Shown: positions 1 to 9,379, counted from the stretch's first letter. The stretch is DNA of 64,000 nucleotides from Noviherbaspirillum soli (GCF_015352955.1 NZ_JACYOX010000010.1:1-64000), one strand, 5' to 3'. Numbers and translations are program-made. The notes: a model not told the origin generated them from the sequence alone.

Positions 1-277
1 TCTTGGTCAGGTAGCCGGCGATGGCGGCGGCATTGACGGCATTGGCTTCATGGCGGAAGCCGATGAAGCGAAAGCCCTCGGCCTGGGCCAGGCGGGCCAG
101 GTCGGTGATGGGGATGCCGACCAGGCCGTAGATGGTCTCGACGTCATTGGCCTTCAATGCATCGAGCAGCACGTGGAAGCCGTCGGTCTGTTCGGCGACG
201 GCTTCGACCGGTTCCTGATCCTGCGTGGCCAGCAAGGTGGTCTCGTCGGTCTCGGTCTTTTTCAGTACTGAAGACAT
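1..277 (-). CDS. oxc: Oxalyl-CoA decarboxylase, N-terminal part (gene runs off the window)
   Basis: Reverse-strand reading from the ATG at 277 gives 92 codons that continue past base 1. After a variable tail of about 30 residues the protein reads [20 protein letters not shown] and then [19 protein letters not shown], followed by [19 protein letters not shown]. This matches from memory the start of the thiamine-diphosphate domain of oxalyl-CoA decarboxylase from Oxalobacter, including the VGIPIT segment and the FRHE glutamate region that in this family activates the cofactor. The enzyme converts oxalyl-CoA to formyl-CoA and CO2 in cytoplasmic oxalate breakdown. The N-terminal extension of about 30 residues is longer than I recall for Oxalobacter. 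The partner frc (formyl-CoA transferase) would lie outside the window. Confidence 0.9.
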   Translation of the reverse strand, partial: MSSVLKKTETDETTLLATQDQEPVEAVAEQTDGFHVLLDALKANDVETIYGLVGIPITDLARLAQAEGFRFIGFRHEANAVNAAAIAGYLTK

Positions 278-1263
278 GCGTTCTCCTCTGTATGGTTTTA
301 TGCGTGTGGCTCGCCATGAAGGGACATGGCCAGGCAGCTTGTCTGCCGACCCGTGCCGCAGGGTGCCCCCGGGTCAGGTTGCGGCCATCATAGCGATTGC
401 CCGGCTTTTTTCTCATTGACCAGGGTCAAGTTTGACAACATGAGTTTTGGCCTGCAATTTGGGCGGGACAAGCGCGTGCGCAATTACTGAAACAGGGAAA
501 AGGCCCGCCCACAAAGGCTGAAATGCGATCGGCGTTGCCACGCGCGGAAGCCATGCCCTGGCTGACGCGCATTAAATTTGCGGAATTTTGGAAACTTAAC
601 CGCGATCAAGGAGAAAGCTGGGGCGTTCTCTGAAAATCAGGCCCAAGTTACCAGAAGCCATCAGGCATACCATCGGCATCCCACGATACGGTTCCGCATC
701 CTGGCCACCCGATCCTGTGGAAGCCGGCCAAGCGGGAAGGGCGGCTTGCAGGCAGCATCATGCTGTCACGACCGCCCTGCATTGAACGAGGAGACCAAGT
801 TCATGAATCAGCCCGGTAACACCATCGCCACAGCGGTCGACCCATGTTCGCTCCACATGCCCTTGCCGGCCCTGCCATGGGTGCCGACGCCGCGCCTCGG
901 GCCGCACACACCCTTTACCTGACGAACCGGTCCGGCCACGCCAGCCAGCGGGATCGTGATCCTGCTTTCGCAGTCAGCAGACATGATGAACACGCCGTAT
1001 TCGCGGCCAAACGTCAAGCGCGGACTGAACCAACGACACAGATAGATCAAGCGACGTCTCCGCTTTCCCGGCAAGCCGGCCGCATGGCGGGAAAATTTAA
1101 AAACTTGACGTCGGTCAATTGAATTTCGAGCAAAGTTGTCCAGTATTTTTGTACCCATCCATGAATCGGAAAGATATCCGGACAAGGCCGGTAGCTTCTA
1201 AGGCGGCAAATGGCAATACCAGCGCCCTGCTGGTTAAACAATATAACTACGACGGAGACTGAA
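278..1263. other. Intergenic region with no gene recognised
   Basis: This 986-base gap separates the divergent oxc and TctC-like genes and presumably holds both promoters. Open frames here (for example 578-922 plus and 808-1185 minus) give low-complexity, Arg/Pro/His-rich translations without a ribosome site or family resemblance, so I left them out. An AT-richer stretch around 1090-1160 upstream of the TctC-like gene is the most promoter-like part. I see no convincing operator. Confidence 0.5.
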
Positions 1264-2289
1264 ATGGATAAGACATTGCAATCAAGGGTCATCAGCGGTT
1301 CTGTGAAATTTGCCGGCTGCGCGCTGGCAGTGGCGGCCGCATTCGCGAGCGCACCCGCTGCGGCATGGGAGCCGACCAAGCCGGTGGAGTTCGTGGTCCC
1401 GGCCGGCACCGGCGGCGGCGCCGACCAGATGGCGCGCCTGATACAGGGCATCATCGTGAAGAACAAGCTGATGAAGCAGCCAATGATCGTGGTGAACAAG
1501 TCAGGCGGCGCCGGCGCCGAAGGCTTCCTCGAGATCAAGGGCGCCAAGGGCGACCCGCACAAGATCGTCATCACGCTGTCCAACCTGTTCACCACGCCGA
1601 TGGCGACCGGCGTACCCTTCAGCTGGCGCGACATGACGCCGCTGTCCATGCTGGCGCTCGACCAGTTCGTGCTGTGGGTGAACGCCGATTCGCCCTACAA
1701 GACATCGAAGGATTTCGCCGCCGGCGTGAAAGCCGCCGGACCCAACAAGACCAAGATGGGCGGCACCGGCTCCAAGCAGGAAGACCAGATCCTGACGGTG
1801 GGCCTGGGCAAGGCGATCGGCACCAAGTTCATCTACGTGCCATTCAAGGGTGGCGGCGAAGTGGCAGTGCAACTGGTGGGCGGCCACATCGATTCCACCG
1901 TCAACAACCCGATCGAGGCCGTCGCGCAATGGCGCGCCGGCAAGCTGCGTCCGCTTTGCGTGTTCGACGACAAGCGCATGGACTACAAGGAAAAGGTGAC
2001 CGACGCCCAATCGTGGGCGGATATCCCGACCTGCAAGGAAGGCGGCATTCCCACCAGCTACACCATGTTGCGCGGCATCTTCATGCCGCCGGGCGTGACC
2101 AAGGAGCAGACCGAGTTCTATCTCGACCTGCTCAAGAAGGTGCGCGAGACGCCTGACTGGAAGGACTACATGGAGAAGGGCGCCTTCAACCAGACGGTCA
2201 TGACCGGCACCGAATTTACCCAGTGGCTCGAAAAGACCGAGACCATGCATCGGGACCTGATGAAGGAAGCAGGCTTCCTGGTGCAGTAA
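1264..2289 (+). CDS. Tripartite tricarboxylate transporter substrate-binding protein (TctC/Bug family)
   Basis: The protein has 341 residues. An N-terminal signal peptide (hydrophobic run about residues 15-34, cleavage near APAAA) precedes a Bug-family fold: KPVEFVVPAGTGGGADQMAR is the typical first strand and ligand loop, and YVPFKGGGEVAVQLVGGHID is the second domain signature. The start at 1264 is chosen over an in-frame start at 1210 because it follows a GGAGACTGAA ribosome site and begins directly at the signal peptide. It acts in the periplasm, delivering an unidentified, probably carboxylated, ligand to the TctB/TctA permease encoded just downstream. Bug receptors vary too much in ligand to name one here. 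Confidence 0.9.
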   Translation: MDKTLQSRVISGSVKFAGCALAVAAAFASAPAAAWEPTKPVEFVVPAGTGGGADQMARLIQGIIVKNKLMKQPMIVVNKSGGAGAEGFLEIKGAKGDPHKIVITLSNLFTTPMATGVPFSWRDMTPLSMLALDQFVLWVNADSPYKTSKDFAAGVKAAGPNKTKMGGTGSKQEDQILTVGLGKAIGTKFIYVPFKGGGEVAVQLVGGHIDSTVNNPIEAVAQWRAGKLRPLCVFDDKRMDYKEKVTDAQSWADIPTCKEGGIPTSYTMLRGIFMPPGVTKEQTEFYLDLLKKVRETPDWKDYMEKGAFNQTVMTGTEFTQWLEKTETMHRDLMKEAGFLVQ

Positions 2290-2390
2290 CAGGGTTGGTG
2301 GATGCGGGAACGCCGGTTAAGCCTTCCCGCATCCGCGCCCGTCCGGTCCCATCCGGTTTCGTCGTCCAATCAATCTATCGGGGCATACAA

Positions 2391-2912
2391 ATGGAGCAAA
2401 TCAAGGAAGCCGACGAGGGCGCTCGCACCGGCGTTCCCACTTATGTCGTTGAAGCCGTTGTCGCCGGGCTGGTGCTGATCGCCGGCCTGGTCGTCATCTT
2501 TGGCAGCCGCAAGCTCGGCTCCGGCTGGACCTCGGACGGTCCCGGCGCCGGCTATTTCCCCTTCTACATCGGGCTGATCACCGCCATCTCGGGCCTCGGC
2601 GTGCTGTACCAGGCCCTGCTGGGCAAGAACCGCAACACCGAGATCTTCGTCGATGGCGAGCAGTTCAAGCGCGTGATGTCGGTGCTGGTTCCGGCCGCCG
2701 TCTATGTGCTGGCCATCCAGGTGATCGGCATCTATGTCGCGTCCGCGATCTATATCGCGCTGTTCATGGTCATCCTGGGCAAGTACTCCTGGGTGCGCAG
2801 CGTGATCCTTGCGCTGGCCGTGGCGGTCCTGTTCTTCTGCCTGTTCGAGGTGTGGTTCAAGGTACCCCTGTTCAAGGGGATGTACGATCCGCTGAGTTTC
2901 CTCGGCTACTGA
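2391..2912 (+). CDS. Small membrane subunit of a tripartite tricarboxylate transporter (TctB-like)
   Basis: The protein has 173 residues with four predicted membrane segments: about residues 19-37, 57-75, 92-120 and 128-155. The GPGAGYFPFYIG motif after the first segment is a hallmark of TctB proteins. The start at 2391 sits in the expected place for TctB; an upstream in-frame start at 2223 would overlap the previous gene heavily and add a non-membrane tail. It lies between the receptor and the large permease, the usual TctC-TctB-TctA order. In the family this subunit forms the small membrane part of the sodium- or proton-coupled symporter. Confidence 0.88.
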   Translation: MEQIKEADEGARTGVPTYVVEAVVAGLVLIAGLVVIFGSRKLGSGWTSDGPGAGYFPFYIGLITAISGLGVLYQALLGKNRNTEIFVDGEQFKRVMSVLVPAAVYVLAIQVIGIYVASAIYIALFMVILGKYSWVRSVILALAVAVLFFCLFEVWFKVPLFKGMYDPLSFLGY

Positions 2913-2975
2913 TCCCCACAGGCGCGGCGCGGCCTGCATGGCGCGCCCTTGAAACGGAATTAAAGGAGTTTTCTT

Positions 2976-4505
2976 ATGGATGAAATCAGCGCGCTGTTCC
3001 ATGGCTTCGCGGTCGTTCTGACACCGATGAATACGGTCCTGATGTTCGTGGGGATCATTCTTGGTGTGCTGATCGGCGTGTTGCCCGGGCTGGGAGGCGC
3101 CAACGGTGTGGCGATCCTGCTGCCCCTGACCTTCAGCATGTCCCCTACCACCGCCATCATCATGCTGTCCTGTATCTACTGGGGCGCACTGTTCGGCGGC
3201 GCAATCACCTCGGTGCTGTTCAATATCCCCGGCGAGCCGTGGTCGGTGGCAACCACCTTCGACGGCTATCCGATGGCGCAGAGGGGGCGGGCCGGCGAAG
3301 CACTGGCCGGCGCTTTCACCTCGTCCTTCGTCGGCGCCTTCGTCGCAGTGGTGATGATTACCTTTATGGCTCCGCTGGTGGCCAAGTTCGCGTTGAAATT
3401 CGGCCCGCCGGAATTCTTCGCGGTCTACCTGCTGACCTTCTGCAGCTTCGTCGGCATGGGCAAGGGATCGCCGTTCAAGATCCTGGCATCGATGGCGCTT
3501 GGTTTTGCGCTGGCGTCGGTCGGCATGGATACCGTTACCGGCCAGCTGCGCCTGACCTTCGGCTGGGCCGAGCTGATGCGCGGCTTCGACTTCCTGATCG
3601 CCGTGATCGGCCTGTTCGGCATCGGAGAGATCCTGCTGTCGATGGAAGAAGGCCTGGCCTTCTCCGGCAAGTCGGCCAAGATCAGCCCGAAGGTCGTGCT
3701 CGAAACCTGGAAGCAGCTGCCCAAGTTCTTCATGACCTATGTCCGCAGCTCCCTGATCGGCATCTGGATGGGCATCACCCCGGGCGGCGCCACGCCGGCA
3801 TCGTTCATGAGCTATGGCATTGCCAAGAAGACCTCCAAGAACGGCGCGAAGTTTGGCACCGGTGAACTCGAAGGCGTGGTCGCGCCCGAGACCGCGGCGC
3901 ATGCGGCCGGCACCAGCGCGCTGCTGCCGATGCTGGCGCTGGGCATCCCTGGCTCGCCTACCGCCGCCGTGCTGCTGGGCGGACTGCTGATCTGGGGCCT
4001 GCAGCCTGGTCCGCTGCTGTTCGTCGAGCAGAAGGACTTCGTCTGGGGCCTGATCGCCAGCATGTATCTCGGTAACCTCGTTGGCCTGATCGTGGTGCTG
4101 ACCACCGTGCCGCTGTTTGCGTCCATCCTGCGCATTCCGTTCTCGATCATTGCGCCCATCATCATCGTGATCTGCGCCATCGGCGCCTACACGGTGCATA
4201 ACGCGATGCTCGACATCTGGTTCATGCTGCTGTTCGGCGTGATCGGCTATGTGTTCAAGAAGCTCGACTATCCGCTTGCGCCGCTGGTGCTGGCGCTGGT
4301 GCTGGGCGACAAGGCCGAGGACTCGTTCAGGCAGGCGATGCTGGTGTCGCAGGGCGAGCTCTCCATCATGTGGTCCAACTACCTGGTGGGCGGCATCACC
4401 CTGCTCGCAATGATCCTGCTGTTCTGGCCGCTGATCTCGCTGGTGCTGCGGAAAGTACGCCCGGTCCCCGTCAATACGCTGGCTGCGCAGCAGCCGGTCG
4501 ACTGA
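2976..4505 (+). CDS. Large permease subunit of a tripartite tricarboxylate transporter (TctA)
   Basis: The protein has 509 residues with about twelve hydrophobic segments. The TctA signatures are present: GVLPGLGGANGVAILLPLTF near residue 36 and GIPGSPTAAVLLGGLLIWGL near residue 325, two related glycine-rich loops thought to form the substrate path. A good ribosome site (AAAGGAG) lies nine bases before the ATG. It follows tctB by 63 bases and ends 13 bases before the kinase-like/BON gene, so all four genes are probably one transcript ending at the hairpin at 5375-5406. Confidence 0.93.
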   Translation: MDEISALFHGFAVVLTPMNTVLMFVGIILGVLIGVLPGLGGANGVAILLPLTFSMSPTTAIIMLSCIYWGALFGGAITSVLFNIPGEPWSVATTFDGYPMAQRGRAGEALAGAFTSSFVGAFVAVVMITFMAPLVAKFALKFGPPEFFAVYLLTFCSFVGMGKGSPFKILASMALGFALASVGMDTVTGQLRLTFGWAELMRGFDFLIAVIGLFGIGEILLSMEEGLAFSGKSAKISPKVVLETWKQLPKFFMTYVRSSLIGIWMGITPGGATPASFMSYGIAKKTSKNGAKFGTGELEGVVAPETAAHAAGTSALLPMLALGIPGSPTAAVLLGGLLIWGLQPGPLLFVEQKDFVWGLIASMYLGNLVGLIVVLTTVPLFASILRIPFSIIAPIIIVICAIGAYTVHNAMLDIWFMLLFGVIGYVFKKLDYPLAPLVLALVLGDKAEDSFRQAMLVSQGELSIMWSNYLVGGITLLAMILLFWPLISLVLRKVRPVPVNTLAAQQPVD

Positions 4506-4518
4506 TCAGGAGGATGCC

Positions 4519-5352
4519 ATGCCCGTGATTGCAATCACGCAGGAAATGGGTTCGCTTGCCAAGGATGTCGGCATGCAGCTGGCCGACGCCCTGAAGCTCG
4601 ACACCATGCGCCATGAAGTGGTGGAACGCCTTTCGGAAAAGATGAACATGCCGAAAAGCGTGATCCGCCGGCTTCGGGAAGGCAAGGCCGGCATCGTCGA
4701 ACGCCTGACTACCGACCGGCAGAAGATCGCGGTCTATTCGGCCGAAGAGGTGTTCGAGCTGGCCAACAGGGGCAACATCGTGCTGCGCGGCTGGGGCGCC
4801 ACCTGCATGCTGCGGCCCGTGCCGCATGTAGTGGGCGTGCGCATCACGCGCTCGTTCGAGAAGCGGGTGGACTGGCTGATGGAGAATCTCGGCACTGACG
4901 ACCGCGGCTTCGCCGAGGATGAAATCCGTCGCAGCGACGAAGCCCATGCCGCGCGCATGCATCAGCAATTCGGCGTCACCTGGGGCGATCCGCTGCTGTA
5001 CGACCTGGTGCTCAACACCGACCGGGTCTCGGTCGCCAGTTGCGTGGAACTGATCACGCAGCTGACCCGGCGTCCGGAGTTCGAGGAAACCGAGGCATCC
5101 CGCGCGATGCTGGCCGACATGACCCTGACGGCGCGCATCCGCGCCGCCTTCAAGGACAACGAGGCCACCCGCGATACCAAGGTAACGATCGAGTCGCACG
5201 GCGGGCATGTCAGCCTGCAGGGCATCGTGATCAGCGATGCCGAACGGGGCGCGGCGCAGCAGGTTGCGGCTGCGGTGCAGGGCGTGACCGGGGTCGACAA
5301 CCAGCTGCGGGTGATGTCGACGTCGAGGCGGTTCACATCGGCGAAGTATTAG
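4519..5352 (+). CDS. Cytidylate kinase-like domain fused to a C-terminal BON domain
   Basis: The protein has 277 residues. Residues 1-190 resemble the cytidylate-kinase-like family (Cytidylate_kin2 type): VIAITQEMGS at the start, then GNIVLRGWGA and the downstream YDLVLNTDRVS strand. Residues about 200-268 read as a BON domain (TARIRAAFKDN, VTIESHGGHVSLQGIV, VTGVDNQLRVM). In the kinase-like family the first loop usually reads GSGG with a following basic residue; here it is GSLAKDVG, so canonical nucleotide binding is doubtful. A strong AGGAGG site precedes the ATG. It is the last gene of a TctCBA operon, so I infer a regulatory or sensory role tied to uptake. BON domains usually bind membranes or ligands. 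Confidence 0.75.
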   Translation: MPVIAITQEMGSLAKDVGMQLADALKLDTMRHEVVERLSEKMNMPKSVIRRLREGKAGIVERLTTDRQKIAVYSAEEVFELANRGNIVLRGWGATCMLRPVPHVVGVRITRSFEKRVDWLMENLGTDDRGFAEDEIRRSDEAHAARMHQQFGVTWGDPLLYDLVLNTDRVSVASCVELITQLTRRPEFEETEASRAMLADMTLTARIRAAFKDNEATRDTKVTIESHGGHVSLQGIVISDAERGAAQQVAAAVQGVTGVDNQLRVMSTSRRFTSAKY

Positions 5353-5374
5353 CGCCGCTGCGGTGCAACTGGCG

Positions 5375-5406
5375 CGCCTGGCTGAAGCAATTCAGCCAGG
5401 CGTTTT
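5375..5406 (+). terminator. Rho-independent terminator of the TctCBA operon
   Basis: A perfect 12-base-pair stem (CGCCTGGCTGAA against TTCAGCCAGGCG) with a GCAA loop is followed immediately by TTTT. It begins 22 bases after the stop codon of the kinase-like/BON gene. Confidence 0.92.
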
Positions 5407-6066
5407 CATTTGTGAACATCGTGGTGTGTTCCAGGGCTCATGCCCATACGAGGCTGGATTGATGGGTTGTCATTTCTGCTTCCACAGTTGCCGTTGCGTT
5501 TGAAATGGCGGTTGCAGTTCAATCCGGTGATCGAGCCTCGCTGCCGCGGGGCTCGCGTGCTGCCGACGTTTGCAGCGGAACGCGGCTAAATTCGCTTCGC
5601 TCCACTCAGACTGACACTGCGTCTTTTCCCGCTCCGGGCACCGCTGACACGGCGCGTTCAACGGGATTCAAACCCAACGGCGGCTGCGCAGCGAGCTCGA
5701 CAAATGGCGCACCGTCGCCCAGGAAAGCAGATCAGCACGGGGTGACCGCACGACAGGCTAGCGCTTCAAGCACGGCCGCCAGGTTAGAACTGGGGCGGCT
5801 TAGGGCCGGATTGCCAGCTCGGCAGGCTCAACCTGATCGGCCAGGCGCAGCGGCCGGCAGACAATGCCGTTCGCCGCGACCTGCCGATTCCTTTGACCGA
5901 ATCCGCGTCACGGCCGGGAAAGCCCGTCAACCGTGCATGCCGGCTCGTACAATCGGCAGGCTGCGCCGCAGGCATTGCCGGTCGATGCGTTCCAGTCCAT
6001 ATCGCATGGCTGGCATGGCTGCGCTCAATTGCCGCGCCCTCAATCACACTGAACGGGACCCACTCA
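5407..6066. other. Intergenic region with no gene recognised
   Basis: About 660 bases between the terminator and the M20 peptidase gene. Open frames running through it are extensions of, or shadows to, the peptidase reading frame; their translations are Arg/Ala/Pro-rich without family features. No repeat or operator was seen. Confidence 0.5.
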
Positions 6067-7398
6067 ATGCATTCCAGCTTCCGCCTGCTCCCTCTCCTCA
6101 TCGGCATCTCGGCCGCGCCGCATGCGATCTCCGCCGAAGCCGCTCCGCCTCTTGCGCCCGCCATCGACGCGCCGATGAGCCAGCTCGCCAGGCAGCCATC
6201 GGTCAAACAGGCGCTCGACTTCATCGAACAGAACGAGGCGAAAACAGTGGCCAACACCAAGGCCATCAATGCCATTCCGGCACCGACCTTCGAAGAGGGC
6301 AAGCGCGCCGCCGACTTCGCTGCTCGCCTGAAGGCGCTTGGCCTGGAGCAGGTGCATATCGACGAAGCGGGCAATGTGATGGGAACCTTGAAAGGCAGCG
6401 GCAATGGCCCGACGGTGATGCTGGCCGCCCACCTCGATACGGTCTATCCGATGGCAACCGATCTCACGCTGTCGGAGAAGGATGGACGGCTGTACGCGCC
6501 CGGCATCGCCGACAATGCCCGCTCGCTGGCAGCGATCCTGACCATCGCCGAGGCGATGAAGGCGGCAAAGATCCAGCCGGAAGGCGACATCATCTTTTGC
6601 GGCAATGTCGGTGAAGAGGGACTGGGCGACCTCAAGGGCGTCAAGCATATCTTTGCCCAGCACAAGGAGATCAGGGCCTTTGTCGGCCTGGAGCCGACCC
6701 TGGGCGGCGACGAGGGCGAGCCGGTTACTTATCTCGCCACCGGCAGCCGCCGCTACAAGATCAATTTCAAGGGACCGGGCGGCCACAGCTACGAAGCCTT
6801 CGGCCTGCCTTCGGCAATCCATGCGCTGGGAAGGGCGGTGGCCCATATCGACGAGCTGCGCGTTCCCGCCGACCCGAAGGTGACGTTCAATGTAGGCGTG
6901 ATCGAAGGCGGCCAGTCGGTCAACACCATCTCGGGCGCGGCGTCGATGCTGGTCGACATGCGTTCGGAGGACAAGGCGGCGCTGCAGACGATCGAAAAGC
7001 AGGTCCTGGCCGCAGTGCAGCAGGGCGCGGACGAGACCAACAAGCGCTGGAACAGCACGGCGATCAAGGTGGAACCCGTGCTGATCGGGGACAGGCCGGC
7101 CGGCAAGATGGCGGTGACGTCCCCCATTGTCCAGATCGCCCTCGCCGCGGCATCCGCACAAGGCAGAAAGCCCGCGCTCGACAGCGCTCACTCGACTGAC
7201 GCCAACCTGCCGATGAGCATGGGCATCCCGGCGATCACGATGAGCGGCGGCGGTGCGTCCTCCGGCATCCACTCCGCGAAGAATGAATGGTGGTCGCCGG
7301 TGAATGCGCATGCCGGGCCGCAGAACGTGCTGCTCACCATCCTGGGCCTGGCTGGCGTAAAGGGGGTTCAACCTTCGCTGCTCAATGCAACGCCGTAA
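6067..7398 (+). CDS. Exported M20-family metallopeptidase
   Basis: The protein has 443 residues. A signal peptide covers about residues 1-23 (LLPLLIGISAAPHAISAEA). The M20 zinc motifs are visible: AAHLDTVYP (first histidine and aspartate), IADNARSLAAIL (bridging aspartate), GNVGEEGLGDL (catalytic and zinc glutamates), VGLEPT (zinc acidic residue), and a late ASSGIHSAKNEWW histidine. Between them, GSRRYKINFKGPGGHSYEAF is the dimerisation/lid domain of carboxypeptidase G2 and peptidase T relatives. The start at 6067 is preferred because it opens the signal peptide; a longer in-frame start at 5893 adds 58 unconvincing residues. It probably trims peptides or N-acylated amino acids in the periplasm. 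Substrate unknown. Confidence 0.88.
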   Translation: MHSSFRLLPLLIGISAAPHAISAEAAPPLAPAIDAPMSQLARQPSVKQALDFIEQNEAKTVANTKAINAIPAPTFEEGKRAADFAARLKALGLEQVHIDEAGNVMGTLKGSGNGPTVMLAAHLDTVYPMATDLTLSEKDGRLYAPGIADNARSLAAILTIAEAMKAAKIQPEGDIIFCGNVGEEGLGDLKGVKHIFAQHKEIRAFVGLEPTLGGDEGEPVTYLATGSRRYKINFKGPGGHSYEAFGLPSAIHALGRAVAHIDELRVPADPKVTFNVGVIEGGQSVNTISGAASMLVDMRSEDKAALQTIEKQVLAAVQQGADETNKRWNSTAIKVEPVLIGDRPAGKMAVTSPIVQIALAAASAQGRKPALDSAHSTDANLPMSMGIPAITMSGGGASSGIHSAKNEWWSPVNAHAGPQNVLLTILGLAGVKGVQPSLLNATP

Positions 7399-7677
7399 TA
7401 CGGTATTTCGGGGCTATGCATGGAAGGGGCGTGGGCTAGCAGTCCCTGCAACAGGCCGTCGTCCCGGACTGCCGGCGGCCTATTAAGCTTGCGAATTTTC
7501 AGCAATGGACCGCGAATAGGACCGGCTATTGCAGCGCGGCAGTATGCATCTTGCATCCTGCCGCCGCTCTCCGAAACGTGTCGGAGCACGCCTACCTGCA
7601 GATGAGACATCGTGGAATGGTGCGCTGCAGCAGACATGGGTAACCTGCGTGTTGTAAATCGACATTAAGGAGTAATC

Positions 7678-7821
7678 ATGTTTGACCACTTCACGCAAAT
7701 CGCAACAACGCAAGGCGATTTTTCAGCCGAGCAGGACGAGTTCAGCGCCTTCGGTTCCCTGGAAGGTCCGCCGGCGCAGCTTGAGCATTTGCCGCAGGGG
7801 CTGATCGAAGACCAGCTGTAA
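7678..7821 (+). CDS. Possible 47-residue acidic small protein
   Basis: A short frame opens at an ATG preceded by TTAAGGAGTAATC, a near-ideal ribosome site, and runs 47 codons to TAA. The translation (MFDHFTQIATTQGDFSAEQD at the start, then EFSAFGSLEGPPAQLEHLPQ) is acidic and soluble with no membrane segment. I recognise no family. The strong ribosome site and normal composition argue for translation, but frames this short also arise by chance. Confidence 0.4.
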   Translation: MFDHFTQIATTQGDFSAEQDEFSAFGSLEGPPAQLEHLPQGLIEDQL

Positions 7822-7989
7822 ATTTTCCGCACTGCCGCACCATTAGAGGCGCGACGCGTCGGCCGAATCGTCGTGCCCCAAACGCCATGGCAGTTGCCCG
7901 GGCGTTGGACAAAACGCCGGCCACGCAAGCCGGTCGTTCAACAAGGCGCTGTGCTTACACGGCGCCAATCGGCTTGCTGAAACAGGCTC

Positions 7990-8435
7990 TTATCGCCGGT
8001 TGAACATGATGGAAAGCGTCAGCGAAGCGAGAGCGACCAGATACAGCACTGCGCCAGCCGCATGGGAATATTCCCATTGCCGCGGAGCGCTTCCCACCCC
8101 GGCGGCAGGATGGCCCAGTTCTGTGTTGCCCTGTTGACCGGAAGCGTAAAAATCAGGAACACGGCGAGCCCGAGCGCGATAGCGAGCGCGGCGATAGCGA
8201 CGAAATAAAAGGCAATGCCCTCCCCACGCTGAAGCAGGGCAAGCAGTACGGTGACAACCAGCGCGCCCACCAGCACGAATCCAAGCAAGGCCCAGCCACG
8301 ATAGATCTGCTGCACGCTAAGGTAGTCCGCGTGACTCAGCGCCATCTTGTTGGGAAGCTCAAGCAGATGCGCCCAGCCGGCCGCCATGGTGATGGCAGTA
8401 AGGAGCACAGCGAGAAACTGCAGCGTCCTGAACAT
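7990..8435 (-). pseudogene. DUF1772-like membrane protein gene with a frameshift
   Basis: From the ATG at 8435 (ribosome site TGGAGGCGATA) the frame gives a four-helix membrane protein: MFRTLQFLAVLLTAITMAAG, WAHLLELPNKM, then three more hydrophobic segments and NWAILPPGWEALR, as in DUF1772/anthrone-oxygenase-like proteins. At about 8077-8086 the frame breaks. The open frame continues out of register to 8019 with a nonsense tail, while the neighbouring frame restores the expected ending QWEYSHAAGAVLYLVALASL and stops at 7990. One missing base explains this. It is either a real inactivating deletion or a sequencing error; the downstream part is otherwise intact, so any loss would be recent. Confidence 0.72.
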
Positions 8436-8736
8436 TATCGCCTCCAGCGCATGCGATGAAGAATCAACGCATATAGACCACCGCGGGTGGGAAAAATTTG
8501 CTTGTCGCATGGCAGGGAGCGGGGAGGCTGCGTTTGTTTTTAGCTCTGAAGCGGACCTTCAACGTTACGATCTCCGGCCGAGCGGTATGAGCCTGAAGCG
8601 ATTCCTCGCGGGCCTCGCCGTACTCTCTTTATCACGAAACGAGTGAATAAATGCTTAGGGCTTAACGAAAATCTTAATCTTGAGCAGCGGACCAATTTTT
8701 CAGTGCAGACGTCGAAGCGACCGAGAGGATTTTTGC

Positions 8737-9021
8737 TCAGTGAAACCATAACCGCGGAATCCCAAACAACAGGATAGAAGTTCCCAGAAAAAATCCGGTA
8801 GCGACCGCAGCGGCGATACTGAGAGAACGGCCAAAAATACGTTTTCGCCACCATATAAAAACATAGGTCAATAAAAATGCAAGCGACCACACTAAAAGAG
8901 GAACGACGAGAACGATATCTTTCTCGCTACTGAAAGATTGCCTCTCCAGCATAAGCCAGGCGAACAGGAAAGTCAGGAATAAAGGTGCAACGGCTACCAA
9001 CAAGTTGGATAAGATTCGCAT
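8737..9021 (-). CDS. Small integral membrane protein of unknown function
   Basis: The protein has 94 residues with three predicted membrane segments (about residues 6-24, 38-57 and 66-90) and basic loops (IWWRKRIFGRS). I start it at the ATG at 9021, where the first hydrophobic segment begins; an in-frame start at 9099 would overlap the upstream gene by 26 bases and add a basic tail. No family recognised. It lies 52 bases downstream of the small exported protein gene on the same strand, so the two may be co-transcribed. The DNA here is clearly AT-richer than flanking regions. Confidence 0.55.
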   Translation of the reverse strand: MRILSNLLVAVAPLFLTFLFAWLMLERQSFSSEKDIVLVVPLLVWSLAFLLTYVFIWWRKRIFGRSLSIAAAVATGFFLGTSILLFGIPRLWFH

Positions 9022-9073
9022 AAGTTTAATTGGAGCGTTGCGTATCTGGGCATGACGATTTAGTTTATACCGG

Positions 9074-9379
9074 TCAGTTAGCCTCAATTTTGTCCTCATA
9101 TTGCTTCAACCGCTTGATTACCGCTAAATTATTCTTGTAACGCATCCTTAATGCTGCTTGTCGCCGGTCCGTGCCAGAACAATAAATCTCGATGCTTTCT
9201 TGGATAAACGCTCGTCTTTCCCTCATCTGCGGTGTATCTCCATCATACGGCCCATCCGGAAAATGCTCGCAAATGTCCCGTTCCTCAATGAAGTGACTGA
9301 CTTCAATAGGAACCTTTTCCTGAGCCCGTGTGGCTAAAGACCAATTTATACACAATAGGAAAAGCGCAGCAGTTCTCAT
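9074..9379 (-). CDS. Small exported conserved hypothetical protein
   Basis: The protein has 101 residues. A signal peptide (MRTAALFLLCINWSLATRA, cleavage before QEK) leads to a mature part with paired cysteines in RDICEHFPDGPYDGD and EIYCSGTDRRQAALRMRYKN. I recall similar small periplasmic proteins in other betaproteobacteria with the pattern CEHF..E-PYD...C.GTD..LA.L...Y, without assigned function. Start at 9379 chosen because it opens the signal peptide; an in-frame ATG at 9421 adds 14 residues. Two cysteines could form a disulfide. Confidence 0.65.
   Translation of the reverse strand: MRTAALFLLCINWSLATRAQEKVPIEVSHFIEERDICEHFPDGPYDGDTPQMRERRAFIQESIEIYCSGTDRRQAALRMRYKNNLAVIKRLKQYEDKIEAN

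Noticed and set aside
2370-4199. 609-codon open frame on the minus strand
   Set aside because: Antisense to the TctB/TctA genes, His/Asp/Arg-rich, no ribosome site; a shadow.
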